From: Phocoena phocoena | Lineage: Eukaryota > Chordata > Mammalia > Artiodactyla > Phocoenidae | NCBI RefSeq assembly: GCF_963924675.1 | Contig: NC_089226.1 | Coordinates: forward strand, 51,229,124-51,293,123 | Reading direction: 5' to 3' | DNA: 64,000 nucleotides | Shown here: one piece after another, positions 44,671 through 56,420 of the stretch | Numbering within the stretch: the stretch's first letter is position 1 | How the letters are laid out: every line of letters starts with the position of its first letter | The notes under the pieces: model-generated | What the model saw: only the letters and a program-made list of their open reading frames with translations | Database searches by the model: none | What the model was told of the DNA's origin: nothing | Position numbers and translations under genes: made by a program

Positions 44671-45258
44671 TTCTCTGAGAAGTTTCTCACAGACTGGCTG
44701 GGCTCCAGAATCACTAACATGCAACAAATGCTGCTTACAATTGTCTCAGGGAAAATGCTGCTTTTTTCTTCAAAATATGGGACTAAAAAAGTGAGCCTTT
44801 GTTTTGTTTTTCTAATATCTTAATCCTTTCTCTTCATCCCATCTGGCATATACTTATCCTTTCGGTTCAATACCAGGTTAATATTTTCAACCCAAAGGCA
44901 ATTATCTAGTAAGCCTTCATACAATAAGTCACTTTGTTAACAACAGATTTAGAGATTCCAAAAGGGAAACTTGTGGTGAGTAAAATACAGAGAGTTCTAT
45001 TTATCTGAATATCAGAAATGCCATTTTAAGAATTGCTGAAGCTGAATATTTGAAAGATTAAGAGGACATGACAAGAAACATTTGGGTAATGGTGTAGAAT
45101 TTTTCACCTGGTCACATTACATAGCAGTGCCCTGTAGTGCTGCTATTTACAAGATATTAAAAAAATAATAACTCTGCTGTATTTGAGTTGCTTTACCATT
45201 CCATCCATACCAAAAGCATTTAATCTGTGTTATAAAATTGTGGGGACTGTGCAGTTAA
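44671..45258. other. no recognised feature
   Basis: AT-rich unique-looking DNA, no signal. Confidence 0.5.
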
Positions 45259-45259
45259 T

Positions 45260-45490
45260 ACTTATCTACAAGATAGTGGAAAGTACAGAGTGATAATGGA
45301 CTCTAAGTCAGAAGGTATGAATTTGAACCCTGGAGCTAACTTTTAATCATTTTCTGAAGTTGGGTGAGATAAAATTTCTTGGGATTGATTTCTATATGTA
45401 AAAGCTAAAGATAAAAACAGCTACCATGTTGTGCAGTTATGAAGATACAATGAGATATCTTTGTTATACATAAAGTTTACCAAAATTTAT
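45260..45490 (+). repeat. MIR remnant
   Basis: 'ggactctaagtcagaaggtatgaatttgaaccctggagctaac' and 'aaagataaaaacagctaccatgttgtgcagttatgaagat' resemble MIR in sense at high divergence. Confidence 0.6.
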
Positions 45491-45574
45491 TTGAATCTTA
45501 ACCTGATTGTGCCAGTGATTATTATATATCCTTGGACCAACTCAGACTCAAGTTTTAACTGTAAACTTAAGAGG

Positions 45575-45775
45575 TGGATTTAGATTGTAATTCTCAACCT
45601 TTAGCAGACATAAACATTTTCTAGGCGGTATGTTTAAAATACAGATTTCCAAATCCTATCCTCAGAGAATTGCGTCAATATGCCTTGCACGTGTCCTAGG
45701 AACCCATGTTGAACAAGTTCTCTGGAGGATACTCCCAAAGGTGGGTCATACATCATGCTTTGGTAAATACTGGGT
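45575..45775 (+). repeat. MER5/MER20-like hAT remnant (probable)
   Basis: 'tgtaattctcaacctttagcag', 'tttaaaatacagatttccaaatcc' and 'aagttctctggaggatactcccaaaggtggg' have the layout of short hAT repeats of this group, at high divergence. Confidence 0.45.
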
Positions 45776-45904
45776 AAAATGATTTCTAAGTTCCGTTTTG
45801 GTTCTAAAAAGGCATACATGTATAAATGTATACTTTAAAAATGTTAGTCCATGTTATATTTTCAATGGTAAACAATCCAATTATTAAATATGAGCAACTT
45901 TTTA

Positions 45905-46221
45905 AATCGTATACTTCTTTGGGGGATACAACACACGTACAATAACGTTCACTAGTTTTAAGTGTGCAGCTCAGTGAATATTCACAGATATATAATCAAT
46001 GTAATCACCACTTAAGCCAAACTACAGGGCACTTCCAGAGCCTCAGAAAATTCCTTGATGCCTCTTCCCTGTCAATACCATTATCCTCTCATCCCAAGGT
46101 AACCACTCTTCTGACATCTATTATTACTTTTTCCCATAAGCAATGTAAATGGATTCATACAGTGTGTACTCTGTTTTATGGTTTCTTTCACTCAACATAA
46201 TGTCTATAAACTCATAAGTGT
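45905..46221 (-). repeat. ancient L1, antisense, left part
   Basis: 'gtacaataacgttcactagttttaagtgtgcagctcagtgaatattcacag' and 'aatggattcatacagtgtgtactctgttttatggtttctttcactcaacataatg' are the reversed 3' end of an old L1 family. The copy continues beyond a younger L1 insertion at 46950. Confidence 0.8.
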
Positions 46222-46224
46222 TTT

Positions 46225-46945
46225 TATGTATAGTGTCTTTTAATTTTTTTAAATTTGTATGAAATACAGTTGATTTACAGTGTTGCATTAGTTTCAGGTG
46301 TTCAGCAAAGTGATTCAGTTTTATGTATATATATATATAAAACTTTTAAGACTTTTTTCCATTATAGGTTATTACAAGATATTGAGTATGGTTCCAACAG
46401 TAGGTCCTTGTTGGTTATCTATTTTACATGTAGTAGTGTGTATATTTTAATCCCAAACTCCTAATTTATCCCTCACGACCCCCTTTACCCTTTGGTAACC
46501 ATACATTTGTTTCTGAAGTTTGTGTGTTTCTGTTTTGTAAATAAGTTCATTTGTACATTTTTTTAGATTCCACATATATGTGATATCATATGGTATTTGT
46601 CTTTCTCTGTCTGACTTGCTTCACTTAGTATGATAATCTCTAGGTCCATGCATGTTGCTGGCAAATGGCATTATTTTATTTGTTTTTATGCCTGAGTAAT
46701 ATTCCATTGTGTATATGTACCGCGTCTTCCTTACCCATTCACTTGTCGATGGACACTTAGGTTGCTTGCATGTCTTGGCTATTGCAAATAGTGCTGCTAT
46801 TAACATTGTGATGTATGTATCTTTTTGAATTATAGTTTTCTCCAGATAAATGTCCAGGAGTGGGATTGCTGGATCATATGGTAACTCTATTTTTAGTTTT
46901 TAAGGAACCTCCATACTGTTCTCCATAGTGGCTGTACCAATTGAT
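46225..46945 (-). mobile_element. antisense 5'-truncated L1 nested in an older L1
   Basis: Reversed L1: 'gttgatttacagtgttgcattagtttcaggtgttcagcaaagtgattcag', then the complement of the ORF2 stop (TTA at 46563-46565) and of the ORF2 C-terminus up to 'ccatactgttctccatagtggctgtaccaatt'. On the minus strand 46621-46806 reads TCKQPKCPSTSEW and YTMEYYSGIK. A clear target duplication was not found. Confidence 0.93.
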
Positions 46946-46949
46946 TGTG

Positions 46950-48170
46950 GCAGTTTAAAATCCTATGATAGATGACAGATAGATACATAGATGATAACAG
47001 ATATGTCATATGTAATATGTCATATGTAATATCCCATTGTAAGACTTTTAGTTACTACATATGTTTACCAATACAATATTTTCCATCTTTTTACTTTTTA
47101 TCATTCTGTTGGATGTATACAACTGCTTGACATGGTTTTAATTTCCACTTCCTTGACAACTAGTGATGTTTAACATCTTTGTCACATATGTAGAAAGCAT
47201 TTGAAAGTGCCCTATAAATTAGGCATTTTAAAGTGCCTACTTAGTCTTTTGCCCATATTTTCCATGTTTTTAATTGATTTATAGTGTTTTTTAAAATATA
47301 TCCTAGAGTTGTTTCCTATATATATGGATATATATATTGAAAATATATTCTCCTAGCTAGTGGCTTGCATTTTCATGTTATTAATGTATTTATAAAAAGT
47401 GTTTTTGTTTTAATTTTAATAAGTTCTATTCATTAATCTCCTATGTTATAGTTAGTGAATTTTATTTATTGTTTCAAAAATTGCTGAGTCCTAGGTCACT
47501 ACAATATTTGTCTTTGTTTTATTCTAGGAGCTTTATTTTTTCAGGTTTTACCTTTAGGTTTATAGTCCATCTTGAATTAAATGTTTTGAATGGTCTCAGG
47601 TAGGAGTAAATATTTACTTTTTGTCCATATAAAATACCCAACTTTTCCAGCACCATTTATTGAAAGTGCTGTCCCCTCCTCATTGAATTGCAGTGACACT
47701 TTGTTGTAAATGACTTTAAAAGTATGAATCTTAAACAAAACAAAACTGTTTATTCTTTTCTTTGATCTAAATTTCTATTCTTGTGCCAATACTATATTCT
47801 CTTAATTATAGTAAAAGTGAAATATGGTAGTATTAGTTCTTCAGTCTTGTTTTTCTTCAAGATTGTTTGAACTATTTTGATGCTTTTTCTTTCCATATAA
47901 TAGCATTAAAAATAGCCTATCAGTTTTCACACACATACCTCTGCTTGCATTCTGATTGAGATCAATTTGAGAAGAATTGACATCTTTACAATTATAGAGT
48001 TTCTCAATTCATGAATATTGTACATTTCTTTGTTTATTTGGATCTTATTTAAGTTTCTCAGCAATGGTTTTTGGTTTTCAGTATACTGAGCTTAAACAAC
48101 TTTCATTAGATTTTCCTAAATATTTGACAGTTTGGGATGTTAAAGTAAACTTCATTTAAAATGTCAACTT
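46950..48170 (-). repeat. ancient L1, antisense, right part
   Basis: Phrases such as 'ttcctagagttgtttcctat', 'ccagcaccatttattgaaagtgctgtcccctcctcattgaattgc', 'ttcttgtgccaatactatattctcttaattatag' and 'gaattgacatctttacaattatagagtttctcaattcatgaatattg' are reversed L1 ORF2 DNA at high divergence. It is the body of the element begun at 45905. A 14-bp tandem doublet (gtcatatgtaatat twice, about 47007-47034) lies inside. Confidence 0.75.
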
Positions 48171-50109
48171 TAAATGTTCATTTTCTAATTTTTTTTGTTA
48201 AAATTAGCAACTGTGTTTATCATTTGCACATAGTCATTATTAAGTGCGTGAATAGCTGTCTTTAATCAAATTACCATACTAATTTATTGCCTTTTATTGC
48301 TTTTATAAGACTCTGAATTCTTACAGCATGTCTAGCACATATTGCAGAAGTAATCCTTTCATTACATGCAACTATATAGAAGCAACTACCTGTTCTTGTT
48401 CATTCTTACATATAAGACTTTTCTATAAAATACAAGGTCCATTAGAATGGTAGTCATGTTTTGTGTTTCTCAAGCTATTTTGTGCCTGACCCAACATAAC
48501 TGTGAGCATGATATTCTCTAAGTCCTTAGATTGTTATTACATCAGCCACATGGCCTGATGTCCTCTTTCATTGACCATAGCAGGCATATTTTTTTCAAAT
48601 ACAACATCCTTTCCTGCTGAGAGCAGATGGAGTCTCAGACTCTGTCCCAAAATTGCTTCTAACAATTAATTGAGTTGGCATATAAGAGAGAACAAATTTG
48701 TAATCTCTGATTTAAACTTTCAGTAAAACTTCTAGAGAAAACTAGAGTGAACTTTAGATATTGTGTTTCTATTTTCTCTAGCTGAGGTTTCCTGTTTTTT
48801 TCTAGCTGGCACTAAGCTCTAGAAGTGAATGGACACACTCTATCATAATTAGTGTTTTCTGTAACATATAGAGTTCTCAGTTATTATACATATATATAAT
48901 ATATGTATATATTTTTCATTTTACATACATATATGTATATATTCATATATAATTTTAATGTAGTCTAATCTGCTTTAGTGATTATTTGGATTATTTTTGA
49001 TAATAAAGATGAGAAAATATTGAAATGTATAAATTAGATAAATGATGTTTTGGACTAAATGATATCAAGTTGTATCACACAAATAAAAGTTTCAGGAGTT
49101 TGAATAGAGAAAGTCAGTTAGTGAACATAAGAGTAACATGGCACATGATAATGTTTATAAGAAAACTAAACAAATAAATACAATCACATAGAAAAATGAA
49201 ACCTGTAAGTATCAAAATCCAACATACATTCAAGATCAATTACATAGAATACACAGTAAGGGAAAACAAAACTAGATTTCTTCAGTTGTCAAGGAGAGGC
49301 TGAGCAGCAACATACTGTTAGGTTTAAGAGTTGTGGGATTGGACCTCTGCCTCCTGCTCTTGATTTCATAATTCTACAGCAATATAGAGTAATCCCACAT
49401 GGAATTCAGGGAAGGGACATGTGTGTTTGTCTGTGGTTATGAAGTCTAGTAGGGAGCTGTGCTACCTTAACTGTTTTCATTACATCCTGTATGAAAATCT
49501 TGAATCTCAAACAGATAGGATTTACCAAGTTTTGACGACTATTAATCTTTAACAATATCAAGAGGGTAAAGTAGATATTTTTCACTCAGGTATTTACAAA
49601 GATAACAAATCATTTTTAAATGACTAAAACTAAAATTTGAAGTTGACTCCCACAAAAATTAAACGTATTTATGCATATCTGTGCAATATTAATCATACTT
49701 GATGGTGCTAATGCTCTAAGGAATGATATCAATATCAGTCAGTGGGTCCTCATGTGAAACGAGCTGAGAATAATTTGTAGCCAACTTGGCCAGGGGAATA
49801 ATATTTGTGTTGGGTCAATCTGACTTTTCCTGATGATGTCATATTCCTGCCACCTCACACCATCAGAGTTTTAGTGGGATTTTTAATTCTCATGATGAAG
49901 CCTTTATGACTCAGTGTATCTTTTCCTATTCACTTGTTCCAAATACAATATTTGTATTTTTAGTCTGTAACATGTGATTTTTACAGAGGCTTTGCCTTGT
50001 TTTCTTTTAACATGATCTTTGAAATTTGGCTGTGACTGAGGATGCCATAGCTCTCTGTCCCTGACTCAAGAGCTCTTTGTGTTTCCCATGTGGAATCACT
50101 TCTCTCTTT
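48171..50109. other. about 1.9 kb without recognised gene or repeat
   Basis: AT-rich, unique-looking DNA. The only feature is an AT-rich, partly palindromic low-complexity run at 48888-48955. Confidence 0.5.
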
Positions 50110-50444
50110 CTGGTGGTTGCTTCTTATTTTTATTTTTTTTAATTTTTAAATTTATTTATTTATTTATGGCTGTGTTGGGTCTTCTTTTCTGTGCAAGGGC
50201 TTTCTCTAGTTGTGGCAGGCGGGGGCCACTCTTTATCGTGGTATGCGGACCTCTCACTATCACAGCCTCTCTTGTTGGGAGCACAGGCTCCAGACGTGCA
50301 GGTTCAGTAGTTGTGGCTCATGGGCCTAGTTGCTCTGCGGCATGTGGGATCTTCCCAGACCAGGGCTCGAACCCGTGTCCCCTGCATTGGCAGGCAGACT
50401 CTCAACCACTGCGCCACCAGGGAAGCCCCTGGTGGTTGCTTCTT
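50110..50444 (-). mobile_element. older, longer CHR-type SINE, antisense
   Basis: The element is 50126-50428. It starts with the T/A-rich complement of an (AAATA)n tail, then 'atggctgtgttgggtcttc' and 'gcaagggctttctctagttgtggc', which the short copies lack. The shared tRNA-related end follows with a good B-box complement (GGGCTCGAACCC) and GCCACCAGGGAAGCCC. The 16-bp duplication CTGGTGGTTGCTTCTT (50110-50125 and 50429-50444) is perfect. A 178-residue open frame across it is a repeat artefact. Confidence 0.95.
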
Positions 50445-50815
50445 TACTTTGTTACTTTACTACCTGCACTGAGAAGGGGGATGTCCAAACTCTTAGGCAG
50501 CAAAAAAAATCCTTTTTTGCTTATATTTAGGTTTGAAAATGAATTCCTCCTTTTCTGCAATAACTTAACACTTTCCCTATGGCATCCCTGGCAGTTTCTT
50601 TCACTTCAGGTTTAGCTTGAACGTAAATTTTTAACAACTTCATATGCAGCAAGGTGTTCATTGAAAATGCTCCATTTTAGTTCATTAAAAACAAAAGCAA
50701 AACAATGTGTCTACAGTTAATAGAATGACAGACTCTGGTAGGCTAGCATGATATCAGTCTTACACGTTAAATGGCACATTGAAAAACACATTTTAAGTTA
50801 CATTGCAATAAAAGT
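50445..50815. other. no recognised feature
   Basis: Unique-looking DNA, no signal. Confidence 0.5.
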
Positions 50816-50817
50816 CC

Positions 50818-50990
50818 TAACTCTTGAATTCCAGTCCCTGCTTTTTCCTGAACTTACTGAGAGACGTTACCTTACTAACGTCTCTGAACTTCAATTTCCT
50901 TGATTGAAAAGGGAGCATTTGGCTTAAATAGCTCTACAGTTGCACCTAGTTCTATTCGTCTCTTTGGACTGTAATGATATTTCTACATTA
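50818..50990 (+). repeat. MIR remnant
   Basis: 'gaattccagtccctgctttttcctgaacttactgagagacgttaccttactaacgtctctgaacttcaatttccttgattg' follows MIR in sense. Confidence 0.65.
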
Positions 50991-51740
50991 AATAATTTTT
51001 ATCTTTAATTCATAACTGGGGACTTATTAACATAAGTTTTCTCACTGAGCTTCTAGTCAGGACCATCTGGCTTATTTCTAGTCTATTTTGGGCACTAATT
51101 TGAGAGAGAAGATATCTACCCTCCAATTACAGGAGCCTGGAACCTGACTCCGGAATCTTTGAAGCTTTGTTTTATGCCCAGTAAAGAGACACGCAGTGTG
51201 AACTTTGGCACTGAACATATTATACTAGTCAATTGTACTTCCTGAAGTTTATACTTAACGTAGGCTTCATGCTGCTATTGTAAAACATACTTTTGAATCA
51301 AAGAAGGAAGAGGAAATATCTCAATAAAGGTAATTTTGACATAAAGATGTCTATTGTTACTAGTAGAGCTTCTGAATACACTGCAACAGTTCTTGACAGT
51401 AAAGAGGTTTTCATTATTTATTTTCCATCACAGTCAAACAAGCAGGAAGAAAAAAAAGAACAATCCTTAAATGTCTATGATTTTTGGTACTGTGTCAAGA
51501 AATAGAAAAAGAAAAATGGATTTCACAGTAAAGAATGAGATAGTATTTTCTGTTTTTAATCAGCAGACATGGTTTTATTTGTTTTGTAAGAATGTCTATT
51601 AAAAAGTGTTAAATAATGTCTCAGTTAATACATTTTAACTGAGTAGGACGACTATATTTATTCACTTGTTGCTATTTTAGAGTATCATGTAATTGATGCT
51701 CGTCAAAGAATTTTCAGGATCTCTTGATTCAATGCATGTA
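50991..51740. other. no recognised feature
   Basis: Unique-looking DNA. A 70-codon open frame at 51293-51505 shows no motif and no exon signals. Confidence 0.5.
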
Positions 51741-51744
51741 TTTT

Positions 51745-51990
51745 ACAGAAGCTGCAGTGTTGTAGAGAGTTACTTTTGAGTCCTTGGTTTCATTTCCCAT
51801 TTGTGAAACATTGGCCAAGAGACTCTCTAACACTTAGTTTCCTCATCTGTGAAACCTATAGGATATAATAATTGTAGTAAATAGCTAGGTAAGGAGATTT
51901 GCCCAAAGTTGCGTAGTAACTAGTAGTGTTAGAGCTAGATTAGATACAAAGTCTTCTGAAGTCCATTCTTTGATTTTTCTATTATACTAA
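51745..51990 (+). repeat. MIR remnant, possibly two pieces
   Basis: 'acattggccaagagactctctaacacttagtttcctcatctgtgaaacctataggatataataattg' is MIR in sense. The following 'aaggagatttgcccaaagttgcgtagtaactagtag' looks like a reversed MIR piece. Confidence 0.7.
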
Positions 51991-52064
51991 ATTACCTACC
52001 TCCCATAAAATATAATGTAATCTGTGTGTATGTTTTCCTCATGCTTTCCAGATGTAATAATATG

Positions 52065-52105
52065 AGAGAGAGGTATATATATACACATACACACACACAT
52101 ATGCA
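52065..52105. repeat. short compound (GA)(TA)(CA) repeat
   Basis: gagagagaggtatatatatacacatacacacacac: three dinucleotide types in a row. Confidence 0.85.
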
Positions 52106-52325
52106 TGTGTTACTATGTGCCAGACACTGTTTTAAACACTTATATTACTTACATTAATATTTAATTTATTTGCTCTCACAACAATCATATGATATAAATA
52201 TTATTGTATCTTCTCTAATATAGATATTGTGTCATAACAATATCAAATGACTTATTGAAAGTCACAAACTATTTAGTTTGAGGCAAGATTTGAATCCTGG
52301 TGGTTTGGTTACTACTATTTGTTAT
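52106..52325 (-). repeat. MIR remnant, antisense
   Basis: 'gttactatgtgccagacactgttttaaacactt' is the reversed tail, and 'agtttgaggcaagatttgaatcctgg' the reversed tRNA-related part. Confidence 0.8.
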
Positions 52326-52439
52326 CTGTACATTGTTATTATTGAGTTCCTAAAATAAGGGCTTCTGACAGCATTGGAGCAATACTCATTCAGTTTAAGT
52401 TCTATGAAAAATCTTTTCTACTATTTTCCCAGGAGGCAT

Positions 52440-52600
52440 ATGGAAATGCTTATGCTATGGCAAAGTGATGCTGGTAGGACAGAAACTAATCTATATCATA
52501 TAAATACAATTATGTCAAGCTAAACATTACAAAATTATAACCACAATTGGGTTAAAGTGGTGAAACTTTGGCCATTTTATTTTATGATATAGCATTTCCA
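52440..52600 (+). repeat. diverged repeat, copy A (possibly an ancient L1 3' end)
   Basis: 'aatgcttatgctatggcaaagtgatgctggtaggacagaaactaat...ccacaattgggttaaagtggtgaaac' aligns with the segment at 53325-53485. A shared ancestral repeat is more likely than a local duplication. The text resembles old L1 3' ends. Confidence 0.5.
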
Positions 52601-53230
52601 CATATGAAAGAAAGGTCATCCTCATGACTATGGAGGTTGGATTAGTGAGGGAATTGTCTGGGGGCTGGGTTGCTGGTTAGAAGTTACTATAATTGTTAAT
52701 GTAGCAGGCTAAAGGGTCCTGAATTAGGGGAGAGACCTGGAGTCTGAGCAAGAAAAATGAAGCTGTAGTTTATTAGCATTATTGGTCCTGAGCTTTCGAG
52801 TCCAAAAAGGCAAAAAAATGAAGAAGGGACCAACTTTATTCTATCATATCTGCTTGGCCATTTATCTGTTGCTACCCCTTTAACTCTCCAGTCTGGGAAA
52901 GAATCTCAGTGCAAAAATGCAGATACTTTAGCAACATTTGAACTATGTCATCTCAAGATTTTTAATAGATTCCCTTATACCCCACCCTGCCCCCAATTCT
53001 GATAACATGTTGCCTACCCACCCTGATCTCCCATTTCATTCCTAAAACAAGTTAAGATAAGGATAAGAGTTGACTCTCCATTTCATTTATGAAAGTAGGA
53101 AGTCATTTTTTGGCCTAGATAGAACAGTTTCAGTAAAGGAGTGAGGCTGAAGCCAAATAGTGGTAGACTAAGGAGGAATGGATGCGGGAAGAAAGTAGAG
53201 ATTAACAAGGAAAAGACTGCAGACACAGGA
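52601..53230. other. no recognised feature
   Basis: Unique-looking DNA between the two related segments. Confidence 0.45.
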
Positions 53231-53235
53231 GGGAG

Positions 53236-53290
53236 AGAGAAACAGAGAGAGGAAGAGATGGGGAGAGAGAGACAGAGAGAGAGAAAGAAT
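53236..53290. repeat. (GA)-rich low-complexity tract
   Basis: Almost pure purine DNA dominated by GAGA units on the plus strand. A 70-codon open frame across it is a composition artefact. Confidence 0.9.
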
Positions 53291-53324
53291 ATGAGTGAAA
53301 AGAAGACAAAAATTCTACAGGAGT

Positions 53325-53485
53325 CATGGCAAAATGCTTATGTTACAAAGTGATAATGATGGGACAGAAATAACTGGAAAAATATTACAACTATACAAAA
53401 ATAATCGTCAAGAAAGTATAACTATGGTTGGGTTAGAGTGGTAAGAGTACTTGTTTTTCATATTTCACTTTCCAAGTTTTCTATT
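53325..53485 (+). repeat. diverged repeat, copy B (possibly an ancient L1 3' end)
   Basis: 'aatgcttatgttacaaagtgataatgatgggacagaaataac...ctatggttgggttagagtggtaagag...ccaagttttctattatg' is the counterpart of 52440-52600 and extends a little further into L1-like 3' text. Confidence 0.5.
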
Positions 53486-54540
53486 ATGCTGTTATATTAC
53501 TTTATAATATGAATTATATCACATAATCTGAATTTAGTGCTAATTTAAAATTAAAAAGGACTCCTTAACCAATTCTTCCACCATCCTACATACACACATG
53601 CACAAACCTACTCATTTGTACACATAAACTCACACTAATACATGGTAAAAAATAAGAATTATCAACACCAGTATATAGGAGAGCACCAACAATTGATTGA
53701 ATATCTGCGGACTTGGCATATGTATCATGTATTACAGAGAAGTTGCTTTTCCTTGGAACATCTTCTATGCAAAAGGTCACTAAAGATAATTCCATATATA
53801 CTTCTAGTATTTATGGGCAAAGAGAAGTTCCCTCTGTTGGAAAACATGTTCATGTTTTCAACAGTTAGAGTTCAAATAACTTCTAATTCCACTACCGAAG
53901 TTGAGAGTTTGAGGATAGGGAGTTTTGGAAGAAGAAATAACAGTCAAAAAATTTAAATCACCCTTTTACTTGTATATAATTGCCCTTCAGTTTAGAATCT
54001 GTAGAACTCATTTCCTGCATATGTAGAACAATGCTTATCCATACAAAAATGAGTTCAGAAAACTTTATTAAATACCTAAGTATAGTGAGCTAACTTGATG
54101 GAATTTATAAGTATGAGGGAGAGAGATTAATATAAGAATGAGCTAATTAAATAATTGTTGTGTTATAAGTTATGAGCTTTCAATTAAATAAAACCTTAAA
54201 TTATTCTTCTTGCCTCTGCTAATTAGTGGGTCTTGATTCTGCTTCAGTTAAATATGAAGACTGATACTGATATAGTCTTTTCACTTTAGGGACTGAATTT
54301 GCAATTTTCTTAGTCTTCTGGGATTTAATGCAATTAAAATGAAATTGAATCCTTAGTTTAATCCTGCTGAGGGAATTCACTGGACAGAAAACCCCACATC
54401 TTCACAGGGTAGGGACTTGAATAAAGTGGAGTTTCCACTTTATTACCATCCTGGTGTGTTTATGTACTATCTTCTTCATGGAGTTTTCTTGATCTATCCT
54501 GTTGGCATCAGTCTCAGGACTCTCTAAAGTTCCTTGTGGG
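53486..54540. other. no gene; one palindrome
   Basis: Unique-looking AT-rich DNA. Open frames up to 104 codons (53642-53956) lack any motif. The short palindrome at 54420-54444 is listed separately. Confidence 0.5.
54420..54444. repeat. perfect 11-bp inverted repeat
   Basis: AATAAAGTGGA, centre GTT, TCCACTTTATT. It is a perfect hairpin not made of simple A/T alternation, outside any repeat I recognise. Confidence 0.9.
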
Positions 54541-54544
54541 ATCT

Positions 54545-54715
54545 GCATTTTTGCAGTCACGATGATCTATCTTGTTTACTCATCTCTTTTCCTTAATAGG
54601 CTATAAACTTTAAAGACAAGTACAATGTCTCATTACATTTGTTTGCCTACAATGATGAGATCATTGTTGGTAAGATCAAGGTTTGATACATGGTAGGTGC
54701 CAAGTGGTTACTTCA
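54545..54715 (+). repeat. L2/MIR 3' remnant
   Basis: 'ctataaactttaaagacaagtacaatgtctcattacatttg...gatacatggtaggtgcc' follows the L2 3' end. Confidence 0.55.
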
Positions 54716-54939
54716 TGTGTCACTGGACACATACAATGCTTTTGCCTTGATTGGTTACAGGACACATGTGTAGAGTCTAGCTTTGTTCAAAGGGTCCTTC
54801 TCAGATTCATCATCAGTTGATTCATTTTGGTCTATTTCTGACTATTACAAATAACAGGGCTTCCAGGGGTACTATCATTAGACATAGCTCTATTATAGAT
54901 ATCATCTTCTGTTTCCCAGGGATCTAATGGAAGAATGGA

Positions 54940-55115
54940 CACAAACTCAGGCATTAGACTACCCCAGGTCAAGTTTTACTACTTACTTCTTTGAATTTAA
55001 GTTACTCTGATTTCTTATTTAAAGAATTAAAATACCAGTGCTTTTCTTCTTAGGTTTTAAAAGGGGATTTAAACCTAAGGATTTATTGTTGTGAGGATTA
55101 AAATTAGATGACATA
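54940..55115 (+). repeat. probable MIR remnant
   Basis: 'gtcaagttttactacttacttctttgaatttaagttactctgatttcttatttaaagaattaaaa' then 'gttgtgaggattaaaattagatgac' fits diverged MIR in sense. Confidence 0.55.
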
Positions 55116-55985
55116 TATATTTCTTAAAAGAGGGAAGAATATTTTGTTTGGTGTTAGTCCTTAGGAAAATTCTAGAACCATTTTTTAAAGGCTGCTTTAT
55201 ACTTACCTCAGAGAAAGAGCCGCAGCTTAAACTTGTACGATTTCATGGAGGCTAGGACATGTCCCATCAGGCACATTTCTTCCCTATGCTATGAAGTTAT
55301 AAATTGATTAGAGAAAATAAGTCAATATAGAGTTTATGGGGCTGAGGCTCACATTTGACATGGTCTGTCAACATATACTTGTGAATAAATTGGTGAACTA
55401 AGGGATAGACTTAAAGACAAGCTTTTGAGTAGCTTCTGCTTTATCCTTGTTGATGACTCAATGTAATTTTCTTAGAGGGAATCACCTTGTTCTGGCTGCA
55501 TCGTTCTTTCCTGAGTTTCTTGGGTAGAATCAGTGACTTGTATAAGAGAATGCAGGGTGCACTCGTAAGACTTTTTAGGGTGGAAGAAATTTAGACATGA
55601 TAGTAAATGCAAAACACAAGTGATTTAAGATGATTTGGTGGAAGAATCTTTATTAAAATAAGGTTTCTGGTTCACCTACATGAAATTTACTTGAAGTATT
55701 TTTTAAGAAGTCAGAATTCTTAACCATACCCCCTATCTATAATGATAGGACCACAAATGTGAAGTTTTAGCATTTTTACTCAAGTGATTCCTATGCAGAT
55801 TAAAGTTTAATTATCACCAATCTGGGATAAAGAGTTAAATCCAACAAGGTGCAATTTAACTGAAATATAGACCCGGGCCTATTACATTTCCACTTGGGTA
55901 GACTGGTAATAAAGACCATTAAGGATTTTTGTCAGTAGTTAGCACAACTTAAATGTGAGATGAGGTTGCCAATAAATATAATGTG
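55116..55985. other. mostly unique DNA
   Basis: No gene is visible. A short hAT-like trace (MER5 group) may lie at about 55640-55830 ('tttactcaagtgattcctatgcagattaaagtttaa'), but too little is preserved. Confidence 0.4.
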
Positions 55986-55989
55986 ATTT

Positions 55990-56420
55990 TTTTCTAAGTT
56001 AATATTTACCTATTTATTCATTCATTCACTCCTGTCAGTTGCTTATTTACACATATTCAGTCAACTGACACTGTGAAGTAAAATTCGAGATGAAGTAAAA
56101 TTAAGTCTTTCTCTACCTTTAGGGATCTTTCAATCTGAAAGTGGAGACAAACAAGGTAATCTGAATTACAGTACTGAATAATTATTGTATTAGATATAAA
56201 ATGGAGTGTTAAAAATGAAAGGAGGCGTGCCTCATCCAGTTGGTTGCTGATGAAAACTCTGAGTAGGAGTTAGCTAATTAAAAGGGAAGGACAGAAGCAA
56301 GGATTATGTCAGGAAAGTGGAACAGCCAGTGCAAAGGTAGGAAGCCAAATATGAGTGTGTTTGGGACTTGTAAATGGTTTGTAATGGCTGGAGCATAAGA
56401 TAATAGGAGAATAGTGAAAG
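55990..56420 (-). repeat. old L2-like repeat, antisense
   Basis: 'gagtaggagttagctaattaaaagggaaggacag', 'ggaaagtggaacagccagtgcaaaggtaggaag' and 'ggtttgtaatggctggagcataagataatagg' match the purine-rich reversed interior of this repeat type. Confidence 0.6.

Noticed and set aside
50079..50615. 178-codon plus-strand open frame
   Set aside because: Most of it reads through an antisense CHR SINE. The peptide is the usual SINE artefact and has no conserved domain.
53642..53956. 104-codon open frame
   Set aside because: No domain, no splice or promoter context, and its composition matches the neighbouring DNA.
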